Positions 27,941 to 40,804 are shown, counted from the stretch's first letter. The stretch: DNA of 64,000 nucleotides from Persicaria tinctoria (GCA_037127255.1 JBANSL010000005.1:60109909-60173908), one strand, 5' to 3'. Notes: generated from the sequence alone by a model not told the origin. Numbers and translations: made by a program.

Positions 27941-28689
27941 GGGTTGGGTTCAGGTAAGAAGCATACTAAGAATGAGAAGGAAAGAAGCATTCTTATTGGT
28001 CCACGTGTATTAAAAAATAAATTCCATTGGTCCACGTGTGTGTGTGTGGGGGGGGGGGGGGGGGCGCGCGCGCTCATCCCAGCTCTGTTCTCGCATTTTG
28101 AGGCCCAGTCGCAACACCCGCGCGTGTGCTACACGCGCCTAGCCAAATTAATTAAAAACGCCAGCGCTGGGGATCGAACACAGACCCTTGGGTACAGTTA
28201 CACAGCGCCTCAACCAGTTTGGCAAGTAGTACACCTTGTCAATAATTGCATCTAAAGGTATTTACTACTTTCAAAATCGATTTTACAGCTTTTAATATAT
28301 ATATTTTTCTAATTATAATTAAATGTTTTCACATAAATTTATTAATCATACATTAAGATACAGATTAATATATATATATATAATATATTTCATAATAAAA
28401 AAATTAATTCTTCTTTTATTTTCTTTTAATGTTTATTTTTAATTAATTATTTATTTATTTTTAAAATAAAATGGTTCATAGAACAATACTATTTATTTCA
28501 TGAACAAATACTATTTAATAATTATAAAAATTTTATTCTTCTTTTATTTTCTTTTAATATTTATTTTTCAATTATTTATTTATTTATTTTTAATTATTAT
28601 TTCATAAACCAATACTATTTATTCGATGAACCAATACTATTTATTTGATGAACCAATACTATTTTAATGTTTAATTTTCAATTATTTAT

Positions 28690-29470
28690 TTATTTGTTTT
28701 TAATTTTATTCACAGTGGTTCAGCAATTTTATTCACAGTGGCTCAGCAGTTTTATTCACAGTGGTTCATCAATTTCATTGACAGTGGTTCAACAATTTTC
28801 TTCATATTGGTTCAGCAATTTTATTCACAGTGGTTCAGCAATTTTATTCACAATGGTTCAACAATTTTGTTCATAGTGGTTTAGCAATTTTATTCACAGT
28901 GAACCACTCTCTATTCGGTCGCTGAACCACACTCTATTCGGTCACTACTACACTCTATTCGGTCACTAAACCACACTCTATTCGGTCACTAAACCACACT
29001 CTATTCGGTCACTAAACTACACTCTATTCGGTCACTGAACCACACTTTATTCGGTCACTGAACCACACTTTATTCGGTCACTGAACCACTCTCTATTCGG
29101 TCACCAAACCACACTTTATTCGGTCACTGAACCACTCTCTATTCGGTCACTGAACCACACTCTATTCGGTCACTAAACCACACTCTATTCGGTCCCTACT
29201 ACACCCTATTCGGTCACTGAACCACTCTCTATTCGGTCGCTGAACCACTCTCTATCGGTCACTAAACCACTCCCTATTCGGTCACTAAACCACACTCTAT
29301 TCGGTCCCTACTACACTCTATTCGGTCACTGAACCACTCTCTATTCGGTCACTGAACCACACGCTATTCGGTCACTGAAACACTCTCTATTCGGTCATTG
29401 AACCACACTCTATTCGGTCCCTGAACCACACTTGGTATAAACCCCTGAACCACTCGGTATAAATCACTGA
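28690..29470. repeat. Two minisatellites inside E5
   Basis: 28690-28900 has about ten copies of a ~22-bp unit TTTTATTCACAGTGGTTCAG. 28900-29470 has about twenty-five copies of a 22-23 bp unit CTATTCGGTCACTGAACCAC. The first unit contains GGTTCA and the second TGAACC, so they are partly complementary. Confidence 0.85.
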
Positions 29471-29759
29471 ACCACTTAGTATTAAGACCCTGAATCAATT
29501 GGTATAAAACCACTTAACCACTTTAATTAAACATAGTGAAAAATATATTATTTGCGTCTTAGTCAAACCAGAGCTAATCGAAATCTTACATTTGCAGAGC
29601 AATTGGAACCAAATTAAATTTTACTTTTGCAACTCATTTGCAGAGCAATTGGAACCAAATTAAATTTTACATTTGCAATCAAAGAGCTAATTGGAAATCT
29701 TAAAATCTTAAAATCTAAAATTCTTCATGGTTGCTCCACCCCCTTCTGCTTCACCAAAG

Positions 29760-30400
29760 CTAATCGCTATCACCGTTGTCCTCTATCTCACCGTTGTCTC
29801 CGTCCTCGCTTCCCGTTGTCGATCTCGCCGCCAAGTGCCAATCTCCCACCCCCTCCGACGGTAAGCTTCGCACTCAAAGCAGCGGCGGCGAAAGGGAAGG
29901 AGCCACCCTAGCTTGCAGATCTGAACGAATGGAGGGAGAGGCAAGGTGTTCAGCTCGCCGACATCGGTTCTTCGTACAGTAAACACGGGCATCGACATCG
30001 ACGACGATTGTGGAAGCGAGGGGACGAGATCCGAAAAGGGAGCGGTTGTGGGAGCGAGAAGGGCGAGAGGACGAGATCTGATTGTGGGAGCACGACGGCG
30101 GCGCTCTCGATCGGAGGTGCGGCGCAGTGGCGGGCTCGGAGCGAGAAGTGGCGGAGGACTGAACGAGATTCGTTTGCTACGAATCTGACCATCGCGGTTG
30201 CTGCAACGCTAGGCCATCGGAAGACTGGACGAGGACGGATGCTCGGAGATGGTGAAGCGTCGTTTTTCAAAGCGGAGATCGGGAGCATGGAGGGAGAAGA
30301 GGAGTAGAGGGAGACGATGGTGACACGGGAGGGATTCCGGTATTGAGAATTCGAGGGCAGGGAAGGCAGCAGGTGTGGGAGAGGAGAGGAATAGAAAGCG
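29760..30400. other. GC-rich exon-like block in E5
   Basis: First-exon-like sequence (CTCCGACGGTAAGCTTC near 29855-29871 has a donor-like GGTAAG), then G/A-rich words such as GTGGGAGCGAGAAGGGCG repeated between 30010 and 30100. Open in several frames, no domain recognised. Confidence 0.4.
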
Positions 30401-30495
30401 CGTGAGGCTTTTTTTTATAAATAAAAATTAGATCCGTTTCGACCAATTAAATCACTTCTTTCCTTCTCACCGGTATATACTATTCTCACTTGAAC

Positions 30496-30502
<7 letters not shown>

Positions 30503-30580
<78 letters not shown>
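30503..30580. repeat. (TA)n microsatellite
   Basis: About 78 bp of TA forming the right boundary of E5. Confidence 0.95.
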
Positions 30581-31485
<905 letters not shown>

Positions 31486-31649
31486 TGATTGATTCAACCG
31501 ATGACTTTGCATTGATTAATTTTCAGTAATTAAAATACATCTGGAGATAGGAAGTGGAGAGATTTACTCAACCACCTTTGACTAAATAAAAATACATAAC
31601 AATAATAATAAAACACAAATTATTCTCCAATACACCTCGATCGGTAAGA

Positions 31650-32180
31650 TGGACTATGGTGAACTAAGTCCAATCTTGGAAAGCAGAACGTGTAGACGAG
31701 GTCGAAGAAGAGGTTTGGTGATGCAGTTTGTAAGTTGATTGTCAATGTGAACATAAGACACCCGGAGGGAGCCTAGCTGAACCTGTTCTCGAATGAAGTG
31801 AAATGACAAGCCCACATGCTTCATTCTTGAGTGAAATACAGGATTAGAACTAAGGCTTATTACACCAAGGTTGTCACAGTAGAGAGTTGGTTGAAGGATG
31901 TTGAGAATGCCGAGCTCGAGCAAGAGAGATCGGATCCAGAGAAGTTCAGTAGCGGCGTCTGCAAGAGACTTGTACTCGGCCTTAGTCGAGGATCATGTAA
32001 CGGTTCGTTGCTTCCGAGAGGACCACAAGATGGGGGTACGACCAAGGAAGAATATGTAGCCGAATGTAAAGGTGTAGGTGTCCTTGTTGCCGGCCCACTC
32101 GGCGTCAGAGTAGGCATGAAGCGTGCGGTTGCCGGAATTGTGAATGGTGATGCCATAGTTAATGGTGCCCCGGTGTTGTA
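31650..32180 (-). pseudogene. Ty1/copia RNase H fragment
   Basis: Minus-strand translation shows the copia RNase H order: LHAYSDAEWAG, then FFLGRTPILWSSRKQRTVT, an in-frame stop, SSTKAEYKSLADAATELLW, LYCDNLGVISLSSNPVFHSR, KHVGLSFHFIREQV and the C-terminal TKPLLRPRLHVLLSKIG. In working copies the third motif usually reads STEAEY; here the first acidic residue is lysine. With the stop codon this shows a decayed copy. AT-rich LTR-like sequence lies beyond its 3' end. Confidence 0.85.
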
Positions 32181-32224
32181 TAGTAATTGGCTAGGCCGTC
32201 CAATGGCAAAAATAAACGTGCGAT

Positions 32225-33115
32225 CTTGACAAGCTCCATGATTTCATTTCGTGTTGGAACAATTTAAACAAGTTCAAGACTATTTTAGCGACAAAACCAA
32301 ACTTAGAAATTTAAGCAACTTGATTAATAGCAAATAGCGACAGCTTCCTGGGTTTGGTGACGGTTCTGCAGTCTTGGGTGTTTGGTGTTTGGACGTGTGT
32401 TTGGGTAAGAAAGGGGTTGGATTGGAGAATTGGGGAACCTTTTTAATCCTAAAAAGGGTTCCTCAATATAATTTCCAATCTGATTAAATTCAAAGTACAA
32501 TAAGTGTTTAAATAGGAAAGCCTAACCAATTCTAAATGATATATCAAACATATCTAAGATAGATCAAACTAGCTAAAGATAGATAAATAAAACTTGGTGG
32601 GAAAGAAATTTATCTAGATGAGATATTTTCCTTCCACACATTATTTTCCTAAATTCATAAAATGGTTAAATCTAATTTAAATAAATAAATCCGAAATTAA
32701 TTACATAGATATGTAGAAATTCGTCCAAACAGTGACAGCTGAAAGATGATGAACTTCGGAAAAAATTGAGTTTGATTTTGGAAAAACCTTCAACAACAAA
32801 GTTGTAGATCTTTTTGTTCTCATTCCAACAAGGTATGACACGATCCAATTCGATAAATATGGACTCCAAACGACCCATTTTACTGAGACGTTGAAAAGCT
32901 GTCAAACGATTCTAAACAAACGAAAAACGTGACCAAGCTTCCACCTTTGGACCTTCTTCCATGGTGGAGCCTTCTAGTTTCCCTTCAGTAAGACATGCTC
33001 TTCCTCCAATAGCTCTCGAATCGGTCTTGAGAGCCCGTCTGGATCAAGATCATTGTTTAACCCAAAAAAGGCCATCTTGATCTGCATCATTCTCCCCCTC
33101 TTAGCTTCGATTCTT
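32225..33115 (-). mobile_element. Insertion separating copia RT from RNase H, unclassified
   Basis: About 890 bp interrupts the copia frame. On the minus strand, near 33100, there is a purine-rich GAAGCTAAGAGGGGGAGAATG, then a short frame with DPDGLSRPI, which resembles the 3' tail of some plant Ty3/gypsy polyproteins; AT-rich LTR-like sequence follows. Boundaries are estimated from where copia similarity stops. Confidence 0.35.
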
Positions 33116-33670
33116 CCTCGAATCAAATAATTGAAGAGCAGTGGGGAAGGAGCAACAATAAGATTGGATGACGATGGAGGTATGGGCAAAATAGGTGCCA
33201 GAAGATTTCGAGGTATAGGATTGCAATCCAATGTTCGTTGGTTGGGGATTGGATGAACGAGGATAGCATATTGACAAAGAGGTCAACATCCGGATGGGTG
33301 AGAGAGGGGTATTGAAGAGTACCAACAATCATTCTATAATCAGTAGGATTGTCAATACAAGGGCTTGAATTTTTGGCGAGGGAGGTGTTTGGATCCATTG
33401 GGGTGGAGACATGATTACAATTTAGCATATTGGTTTTGGAGAGGAGGTCATGGATGTATTTTTGTTGGCTGAGGAATAAGCCTTTTAAATTGGGGATAAC
33501 CTCAGCACATAGAAAATAAGAGAGAGGACAAAGGTCTTTTATGGTGAAGCGGTCAGAAAAGGAATAGATGAAAGACTCTAGATGGAATGAGTTGTTGCTG
33601 GTGATAATTTGGAAATGAGGATTAATTAATCTTATGGGATTAATTAAAGATGAGAGATTTGGAGAGGAGG
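33116..33670 (-). pseudogene. Ty1/copia reverse transcriptase C-terminal fragment
   Basis: The minus-strand frame reads FTIKDLCPLSYFLCAEV (usual form IKDLGxLxYFLGIEV), then KGLFLSQQKYIHDLLSKTNM, STPMDPN and YRMIVGTLQYPSLTHPDVDL. That is the thumb/connection end of a copia reverse transcriptase; the catalytic YVDD region is missing. The right end abuts the 3' part of gypsy element A near 33670, so the copia and gypsy pieces truncate each other here. Confidence 0.85.
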
Positions 33671-34518
33671 TCCTGATTGTAGTATGCAAGCTCCGCTGAT
33701 ATGTGGTTGTTTGCATAGAGCCCTTTGCATTCCTTCTTCCTCTTTCTAGTCCTAGTCCTGCGCAGGCTAGCTCTCCACGGGGCCTTGTCTCCTCTAAAAA
33801 TATTATTTTTATTGATGGATGGAGGAGATGTAGGGCTTGTACCTGAGCTTACCTTTTCGTGGCCAAAACGGAAATCTTTGGGCTTAGGGTCAATCGATAT
33901 CGAGTAGATGGTCGACGTCAAATGCAGGGACCCCATACTAGGCTCTTGGCAAGTCTGCAGCTCACCCCCGTGGTCGCCTATGCTCTTCACCTCCAGCCAT
34001 GGAATTTCCTCCTTTGTAGGACCAAAAGCGAAATCTAAGACCTCATCGCATATCGTGAAGGTGAGCAATCGCTTCTTGACGCTGATCTTGGCATCTGCAG
34101 TAGCTAGAAAAGGTCTACGAAGAATAATAGGGCAAGTAGGATCTTCCGCACAGTCTATAACCTAGAAAATCATCGGGGATATAGAACTTACCAACCTGGA
34201 CAGGGACATTATCTACCATACCTGTAGGGATTACAACCACAGTGCCTCATATCTACATTTTCCAAATCCTACAGGAATAGAAAACTTACCAGGGCCAGGT
34301 CTCTTCTCAGGGAAATCCATACTTTTGCAGTCACTGGCGATTTCTGTGATAAATCGTTTGTTGCTAAGGATCTCCTTGAGGAACTTGACATATGGAGGCA
34401 TCTCTTTAAGAGCTTCTGTAAAAGGAATTGAGACATTTAATTCCTGAAGCATCTTAACGAATCGTTTAAACCTACCTGCAGTGGGATCTTTCAGCGCCTT
34501 GGAAGGGAAATGCAGCAT
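33671..34518 (-). pseudogene. Protease-region remnant of element A
   Basis: The frame 34518-34231 gives the pre-protease segment (FKRFVKMLQELNVSIPFTEA, then PPYVKFLKEILSNK). The segment carrying the DLGASVSIMP active site, present in element B, is missing after 34231. The protein resumes in another frame (34068 on) with LTFTICDEVLDFAFG, which follows the flap region. Frame changes and this deletion mean no working enzyme. The tail KGLYANNHIS is shared with element B near 47210. Confidence 0.7.
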
Positions 34519-34800
34519 CTTCTTTGGTTTTGGAGCGGAATCAGCTGTCGGAGGTGCTGCAGACAGATCGACATCGACTGGAGGGGACTTCTCGATATCG
34601 ACCAGGTGGTGGTCGATATTGACCTGGTTATGGTCAATTTTGACTGTTGTGGTCGATTTCGGGGTTGATGGTGCCGACGGGTTAATATCGACCTGAGGGT
34701 GGTCGATATCGACCAGGGCTTGGTCGATTTTGACCTGCTGTCCAGTTTCGTCGTTTGCTTCTCCGACCTCTGGTTTGTGCAGTTCGCGACCGCTCTTGAG
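34519..34800 (-). repeat. VDID linker with TCGATATCGA motifs, element A
   Basis: Between gag and protease the sequence repeats GTCGATATCGACC and GTCAATATTGACC-like words on both strands (34568-34740). In the element frame they encode VDID or VNID followed by H, Q or P. Confidence 0.75.
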
Positions 34801-35300
34801 CTTTGCAGCAGTTACGTGTCCGGATTACCCCTTAGGATTGGGATTTGTGTGCCCAGGGAGCTTTCCGGCTGGTCTTGGGATCAGTTGCGGGAGTTGACCC
34901 AGTTGGATCTCCATATTCTTCTTCCAGATATCCATCTCCCCAAGTCGTGTATTGAGGCCATGGAGTTGCGCCTGGTTTCTCCTCATCTCGTCGAGGATCA
35001 TCTGTAGATCATCCTTCCGCTGATCCCTTTCTGAATGTCCTGGGACTCTGTATGGTGGGGGGTTCCTAGGGGCACATTGGTTCCACTGTGTTTGATGGAA
35101 CCGCTGGTCCCCCATATAGCGATTGGGACCCCCTGCGTAAGCTACCTCCCCGTGAGTTTGTGCCATCCTGACTTGCTCTGTATGTGGGCACTCTACAGTG
35201 GTGTGCCGTTGTGAGCCACATTCAATGCAGGGTTGGTTGACAGAAAAAAACTTGACTTGCTTGAGGGCCTTGCGATTCTGATCTCTGTAGTACTGCTCCT
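34801..35300 (-). pseudogene. gag C-terminal part with zinc knuckle, element A
   Basis: Starting at the D junction, the frame runs QYYRDQNRK, KQVKFFSVNQP and the knuckle CIECGSQRHTTVEC (CX2CX4HX4C, intact), then RKDDLQMILDEMRRNQAQ, a helical coiled-coil-like segment, and PNPKG. The zinc knuckle is the nucleic-acid-binding part of retroelement Gag. The preceding part of the same domain lies beyond element D at 40805. Confidence 0.85.
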
Positions 35301-36576
35301 TGATAGCATCTATTTTAGTCATATGTTGGGGTTGCATTTGCATACTAGTTTAGATCATTTTCATGCATATTTATCATATTTTATGCTTTATTTATTCTAT
35401 TTTGCATTTTCGGAGTCTACACTTAGTTTTATTGATTTCAGACATTTTGAGGCTATTATTGTGGAAATTCAAGAGTTGATACGAAGGACCGAACATGATT
35501 GGATAGGATCCGAGAAGCTGAATGGCCAAGTGTGGAAATTATTAAAAGTGAATGTTATGATATGGGCTGAAATTATAATAAGGTGTTGGGTTAGTTTTAA
35601 GTTCTTCAATTTTGTGGGCTTAATTTATAATTTTAATCAAATTACAATATATACTCCCGTGTGATTGCAACGTTGGGAGGTCGGCTTGCCGCACATCAGG
35701 CTTCGGCCGTATTTAGTTTAGGTTTGATTAGGTTTAGGTTTTGAGTCTATTTTTCTATCGTTTCACAAGAGAACGGAGATTTAGTTTAGTGTGATCGAAG
35801 ATTTGAGCTTTAATCAAGTTTCGACTTTTGGATTATTTGCAAGATTAAGGATAAGTCTTCTTACTCTTTCTCTTCTAATTTAGCTCATGATTGTTGGGAT
35901 TGATTCAATTGCTTTTATCATATATTCGATTATGCTTGGTTAATTCTCTTGTCTAAGGTGATGAGTTATTAGGTCTAACATGTAGTCAAGTTATGATTTG
36001 TTTAATAGCCTGATTTGATGTGAATAGCATGACAAGCTTAATAGCTTCGAATCAAGGGGAATAACAAATTATGTTTAATAGCTCCAAATCAAAGTGAATC
36101 TAATAGCTTTCTATTTGAGGTGAACCTGCTAGCTTTTGATTTAAAGTGAATAGCTTTGACACGCTTAATAGCTTTTCATCGAACGTGAACACATTAGCCT
36201 TGAATTGATAGTGAATTTACTAGCTTTGGTTTGAGAGTGAATAACACCGGTTTACTAGTTAATAGTCTAAAGTGAATAGTGAGAGTTTAATAGCTTTTAG
36301 ATGAATATGAACAACCGGATACTTGACATGATGTTAACCTAATACCCCGATCCTTAGATGTCTTTTATCTCTATTTCATATATTTTATATTTGTTTGTCG
36401 TTAGTTGGTTTTTGTTATATATTCTTCTCAACACGATCTTGTTGGTTCTTATTTACTAGTTTAGCTTAATTAGATTAATTGATATTGAGCCTTAGGTCCT
36501 CTGGGAAGAACGATAATTTTATTACTTGATACTACAATCGATCCCGTATATTTGCGGGTAGGTTTTTAGCCTATCA
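35301..36576 (+). repeat. 5' LTR of element D
   Basis: 1276 bp, begins TGATAGCATC and ends TAGCCTATCA. A 94-143 codon open frame inside it (ends 35664) recurs in the 3' LTR but is not recognised as a protein. A run of AATAGCTTT and GTGAATA words (36010-36310) is a degenerate internal repeat. Confidence 0.95.
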
Positions 36577-36582
36577 AGTTTT

Positions 36583-36600
36583 TGGCGTTGTTGCCGGGGA
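36583..36600 (+). other. Primer-binding site of element D (tRNA-Asp)
   Basis: TGGCGTTGTTGCCGGGGA matches 16 of 18 bases of the complement of the plant tRNA-Asp 3' end. The two changes are C to T. It starts six bases after the LTR. Confidence 0.9.
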
Positions 36601-36690
36601 CCATGGTTTAATCAATATTAATTTTTCTTTTAGTTAAACTAGTAATTTCACTTTGTTTTGTATATATTTATAAAAAAAATCCAAAAAAAA

Positions 36691-36975
36691 ATGGCTGATG
36701 ATGATTTGTATGACCGACTAGTTCAAGATGGAGAAAATTTTCTCCGTCAAGAAGCTAATGGCTTGTTTGGTGATTTTCATGATGCAATTACTGCGGCAGT
36801 ATCGTATTATCCTTATGATGCTTCTCCCCAACAAAATCACCAAGATGTGGAACCTTCTCAATTTGCGAAATTAGAAAGCTTATTGAATACCTTTGTGGAA
36901 GGTCAAACCAAGCAGATTGACGAGTTGAAAAAGACCATCAAGACTTGGGGTACACGTGAGGGAACTGAAGGATAG
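36691..36975 (+). pseudogene. gag N-terminal fragment, element D
   Basis: A 94-codon frame starts with ATG 90 bp after the primer-binding site (MADDDLYDRLVQDGENF). It contains a region like a coiled coil (FAKLESLLNTFVEGQTKQID) and then stops. The core gag domain and zinc knuckle are gone. Position and acidic start fit the first codons of a gag gene. Confidence 0.55.
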
Positions 36976-37111
36976 TAACTCTACACTGGAGGAGCGTGTG
37001 TTTCATTTGTCTTATTTGGTGGAATCCGTCTAAAAGAATTTTGCGAAGAAACCCAAAGTAAAATCAGTTCAGCAGTGCAACACTAATGAAGAGTGCGAGG
37101 AACTGCTATTA

Positions 37112-37561
37112 ATGAGGTGTGATCCTATCTCACACATATGCGAGGACCCTATGAAGGATGAGTCCAAGATGTTCCACAATCCCGTCTCAACTCCAATTTC
37201 AACGAAGGAGTCCAAGGCTATAGTGGCTCAACAAGTTGCTATTCCGTTGGATATCAAGGATGCGACAATACAAGGGGTTGAGAATGATAATGCAAACAAG
37301 AAAGCTCGTCAGGGAATCAATAACTTAAAGAAAGGGGATCAAGTGATGGTAGTCAATCATAGGTCTCCTATGTATCCCGGCCCGAAAGGAACAAGATGGT
37401 CAGGCCCTTACATTGTGGTTTGTGATCTCGATTCAAGATTGGTCGAGCTCTACGACCAAAAATCAGGACCAATACAAGCAATTAGAAGTCGGTTGAAATT
37501 TTACAAGGAGCCAGATCCAATCCAAGAAAGAGACGCTGATCCCCTTGATCGGATATCTTGA
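37112..37561 (+). pseudogene. Integrase C-terminal tail, element D
   Basis: The 149-codon frame has LKKGDQVMVVNHRSPMYPG followed by KGTRWSGPYIVV, the pattern of the C-terminal end of Athila/Tat integrases (GDxV...SR...FPG...SRWxGPF.V). The zinc-binding HHCC and the D,D-E core are absent, so it is a leftover fused close to gag sequence by a large deletion. Confidence 0.75.
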
Positions 37562-39519
37562 AGGAGAGGAAGGTCAACCCAAGTAAGTAGTTAGAGCTAA
37601 ATTTTCTTTTATTTTGTTTCTTTTGTCTAAAATAAGTCTCACAACTTGTGGGATGAGTCCCACGAGTCGCGGTGTCGAGCCTAAATCTCAACTCAATTTT
37701 CTGAGAAGTCTCGCGAGTCGCGGGATGACTCCCACAAGCCGTGGCCATGAGTTTTGATCCTAGCTCGATCTTCTGATGAGTCTCACGACTCGTGGGATGA
37801 CTCCCGCGAGTCGTGACCCCTGTTTTTATCTTTTTATTTTTGTTTTTATTTCTTAAAAAAATGCTTATGCGTTTTCCTCTCCCAATCTCGTCTCTCTCTC
37901 TCTCTGCCACCAAACCCGTTTCTCTCTCTTTGAGTCGCTCCTTCCGCCTCTCGTCATGGCTGCTCTGGACTAGGCACTGGCACAATTACAAAAGAGATGC
38001 TGCCAAAATTTTGTAAGATATCGCAGAAGGCTCCAAAACGATTTCATGCACTACTAGGATTGCTTGAATTGCTCAATTTTGCCTGATTCTTTAGTGAGTT
38101 TCCTCTACCTCTCATTCTTCATTTCTCTACTTTAGGGACAAAGTAGATTTTAAGCATGGGGTGGGGAACTTCTAGTGTTACTCCGTTTTTGCATATACTT
38201 TTTTTTTTCATTTTTCTTTTTCATGTGCATTTCATGCATTGCATTTTCATTTGCATATAGATGTCTTGAGATGAACCCTTGCTATAAAAAATCCTTGCTC
38301 TTATTGAAGAACTTGTCATTTTCTTGATTGGATTTGGTTGATGATATCCTCTAAGGCATGTTAAAAAGCTTGTGATGATCTAGATTGTTGGGTTTATGCT
38401 ATAATTCTTTCAAAACTAATCATTGCTCGAGACTTGTTGAGATTGAAATTTTGAGACAAAAGTTGTGAGCTTCTGAGCCTAGGACTGACATTCACGAGCC
38501 TTCTTTTCTTTTGTGTGCGAATTGGTCATGTTGAGTACTTTATCTTCAGAACTTGCGTTAGAACTTGTTGAGGTCACATATATGACTTGTGTGTATTGCA
38601 TAAACATGATTGAGGCAATTTTTGTTAGCCTATTATTCCCTTCCTACCCATTCATATATCCTTTGCTTGAAGCCCGTTGAACCTATTTGCCTATTAATTT
38701 GTAGCTTCACAAGATCATCCTTAAGCCTATTTTAGGCCTCATTTACCTATCCGGGAATTAGGATGAAATAGATTTATCTATAGTTTTGTGGACAAGAAGG
38801 AATTTGTGCTTTAAGTGATTATGTATTGAGTGAGGGGTAGGGTGCTTAAAATGTAATTTTCTTGTGATGAAGAAATTAAAAAAATTTAAAAAAGAAAGTG
38901 AAAATGGAAAAGATGAAAAAAAAGAAAAAGAAAAAAAAAGTGAATAAAATTCCTCATCACTAGAGAAATGTTTGTGAAAAAGGAATGAGTTTTCAAAGTT
39001 GTGAGTTTTGAGCTTATTTGATTATGTGATGAGGTTGTTGTGCGAAATTTGGTATGCTTGCGGAAAGAAGATGAATTGTGGTAGAAGTTTAGGAAGTAAT
39101 TCTATTTCCCGGATTTTAGCACCACATGGCCAAAGAATCCATACCTTTTGTTTCTTACCTTGACCCCATTACAACCCATGAAAAGACCTCATGATTTATG
39201 TTTATGTGCATAGTCCAAGTGGTGGAGAGTTAGGACGCTAATTCAAGCTTATGGTAGACGAGTCTTCAAGATTTGAGCAAGAGCGGAACTTCTATACCTT
39301 AGACAAATGAGTGAGAGTGTTCCACAAAATATGTCCTATGTGAGGTCTTGGAATGATATCTTAACTTGTCTCTTGTATGATTTGTTTGTCTTGTTTTAAA
39401 CCCAATGGTTAGATCTAAATGGGCAAACACATTGCTTGGATAGAAACCGAAATCTTTCTTGTGAATATTTTACACTTGTTCTTGCTTGAGGACAAGCAAG
39501 GTTTAAGCATGGGGTGATT
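37562..39519 (+). other. 3' spacer of element D with two hairpin plus polypurine modules
   Basis: No gene. 37640-37820 holds repeated words of the type CTCRCGAGTCGYGGGATGA. At 38127-38146 a 7-bp stem is followed by TTTTAAGCATGGGGTGGGG. At 39481-39500 an 8-bp stem with an AGGA loop is followed by TTTAAGCATGGGGTGATT and then the LTR, so the second one is the plus-strand primer region. Confidence 0.75.
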
Positions 39520-40804
39520 TGATAGCATCTATTTTAGTCATATGTTGGGGTTGCATTTGCATACTATTTTAGATCATTTTCATGCATATTTATCATAATT
39601 TATGCTTTATTTATTCTATTTTGCATTTTCCGAGTCTACACCTAGTTTTATTGATTTCAGGCATTTTGAGGCTATTATTGTGGAAATTCAAGAGGTGATA
39701 CGAAGGAGCGAACATGATTGGATAGGATCCGAGAAGCTGAATGGCCAAGTGTGGAAATTATTAAAAGTGAATGTTATGATATGGGCTGAAATTATAATAA
39801 GGTGTTGGGTTAGTTTTAAGTTCTTCAATTTTGTGGGCTTAATTTGTAATTTTAATCAAATTACAATATATACTCCCGTGTGATTGCAAGGTTGGAAGGT
39901 CGGCTTGCCGCACATTAGGCTTCGACCGTATTTAGTTTAGGTTTGATTAGGTTTAGGTTTTGAGTCTATTTTTCTACCGTTTCACAAGACAACGGAGATT
40001 TAGTTTAGTGTGATCGAAGATTTGAGCTTTAATCAAGTTTCGACTTTTGGATTATTTGCAAGATTGAGGATAAGTCTTCTTACTCTTTCTCTTATAATTT
40101 AGTTCATGATTGTTGGGATTGATTCAATTGCTTTTATCATATATTCGATTATGCTTGGTTAATTCTCTTGTCTAAGGTGATGAGTTATTAGGTTTAACAT
40201 GTAGTCAAGTATTGATTTGTTTAATAGCCTGATTTGATGTGAATAGAATGACAAGCTTAATAGCTTCGAATCAAGGTGAATAACATATTATGTTTAATAG
40301 CTCCAAATCAAAGTGAATCTAATAGCATTCTATTTGAGGTGAACCTGCTAGCTTTTGATTTAAAGTGAATAGCTTTGACACGCTTAATAGCTTTTCATCG
40401 AACGTGAACACAATAGCCTCGAATTAAGAGTGAATTTACTAGCTTTGGTTTGAGAGTGAATAACACCGGTTTACTAGTTAATAGTCTAAAGTGAATAACA
40501 ATAGTTTAATAGCTTTTAGATGAATATGAACAACCGGATGAATTCAGTACTTGACATGATGTTAACCTAAGACCCGGATCCTTTGATGTCTTTTATCTCT
40601 ATTTCATATATTTTATATTTGTTTGTCGTTAGTTGGTTTTTGTTATATATTCTTCTCAACACTATCTTCTTGGTTCTTATTTACTAGTTTAGCTTAATTA
40701 GATTAATTGATATTGAGCCTTAGGTCGTATGGGAAGAACGATAATTTTATTACTTGATACTACAATCGATCCCGTATACTTGCGGGTAGGTTTTTAGCCT
40801 ATCA
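39520..40804 (+). repeat. 3' LTR of element D
   Basis: 1285 bp, collinear with 35301-36576, same TGATAG/CTATCA ends. Small indels account for the 9-bp difference. Confidence 0.95.

Larger units (their letters stand above)
27941..30502 (+). mobile_element. TA-flanked non-autonomous element E5, homologue of E1
   Basis: Starts GGGTTGGGTTCAGGTAAGAA after (TA)n and ends CACTTGAACCCTACCC before (TA)n. Reverse-complemented, the end shares AAGGAAAGAAGTGATTTAAT with the start region word AAGGAAAGAAGCATTCTTAT. The order is as in E1: start, minus-strand tRNA-like boxes (GTGTTCGATCCCC near 28170-28181 and GCCAAACTGGTTGAGGCGC near 28205-28223), AT-rich sequence, GGTTCA/GAACCACT minisatellites, a GC-rich block (29760-30400), right terminus. 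It is more diverged than E1. Confidence 0.55.
35301..40804 (+). mobile_element. Gypsy element D, LTR-complete deletion derivative nested in A
   Basis: LTRs are 35301-36576 and 39520-40804, both TGATAG...CTATCA, and look only a few percent diverged. Flanks are CTCCT before and CTCAT after, a 5-bp target duplication with one change. Inside: primer-binding site, a short gag-like start, an integrase tail, a long 3' spacer with two hairpin/polypurine modules. Protease, reverse transcriptase, RNase H and integrase core are absent. At 5.5 kb it is about half the length of full Athila/Tat elements. It splits the gag gene of A in the opposite orientation. Confidence 0.95.

Noticed and set aside
28900..29470. 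CRISPR-like regular repeats
   Set aside because: Units are directly adjacent without unique spacers; it is a plant minisatellite.
31831..32229. 132-codon plus-strand frame
   Set aside because: Shadow of the minus-strand copia RNase H.
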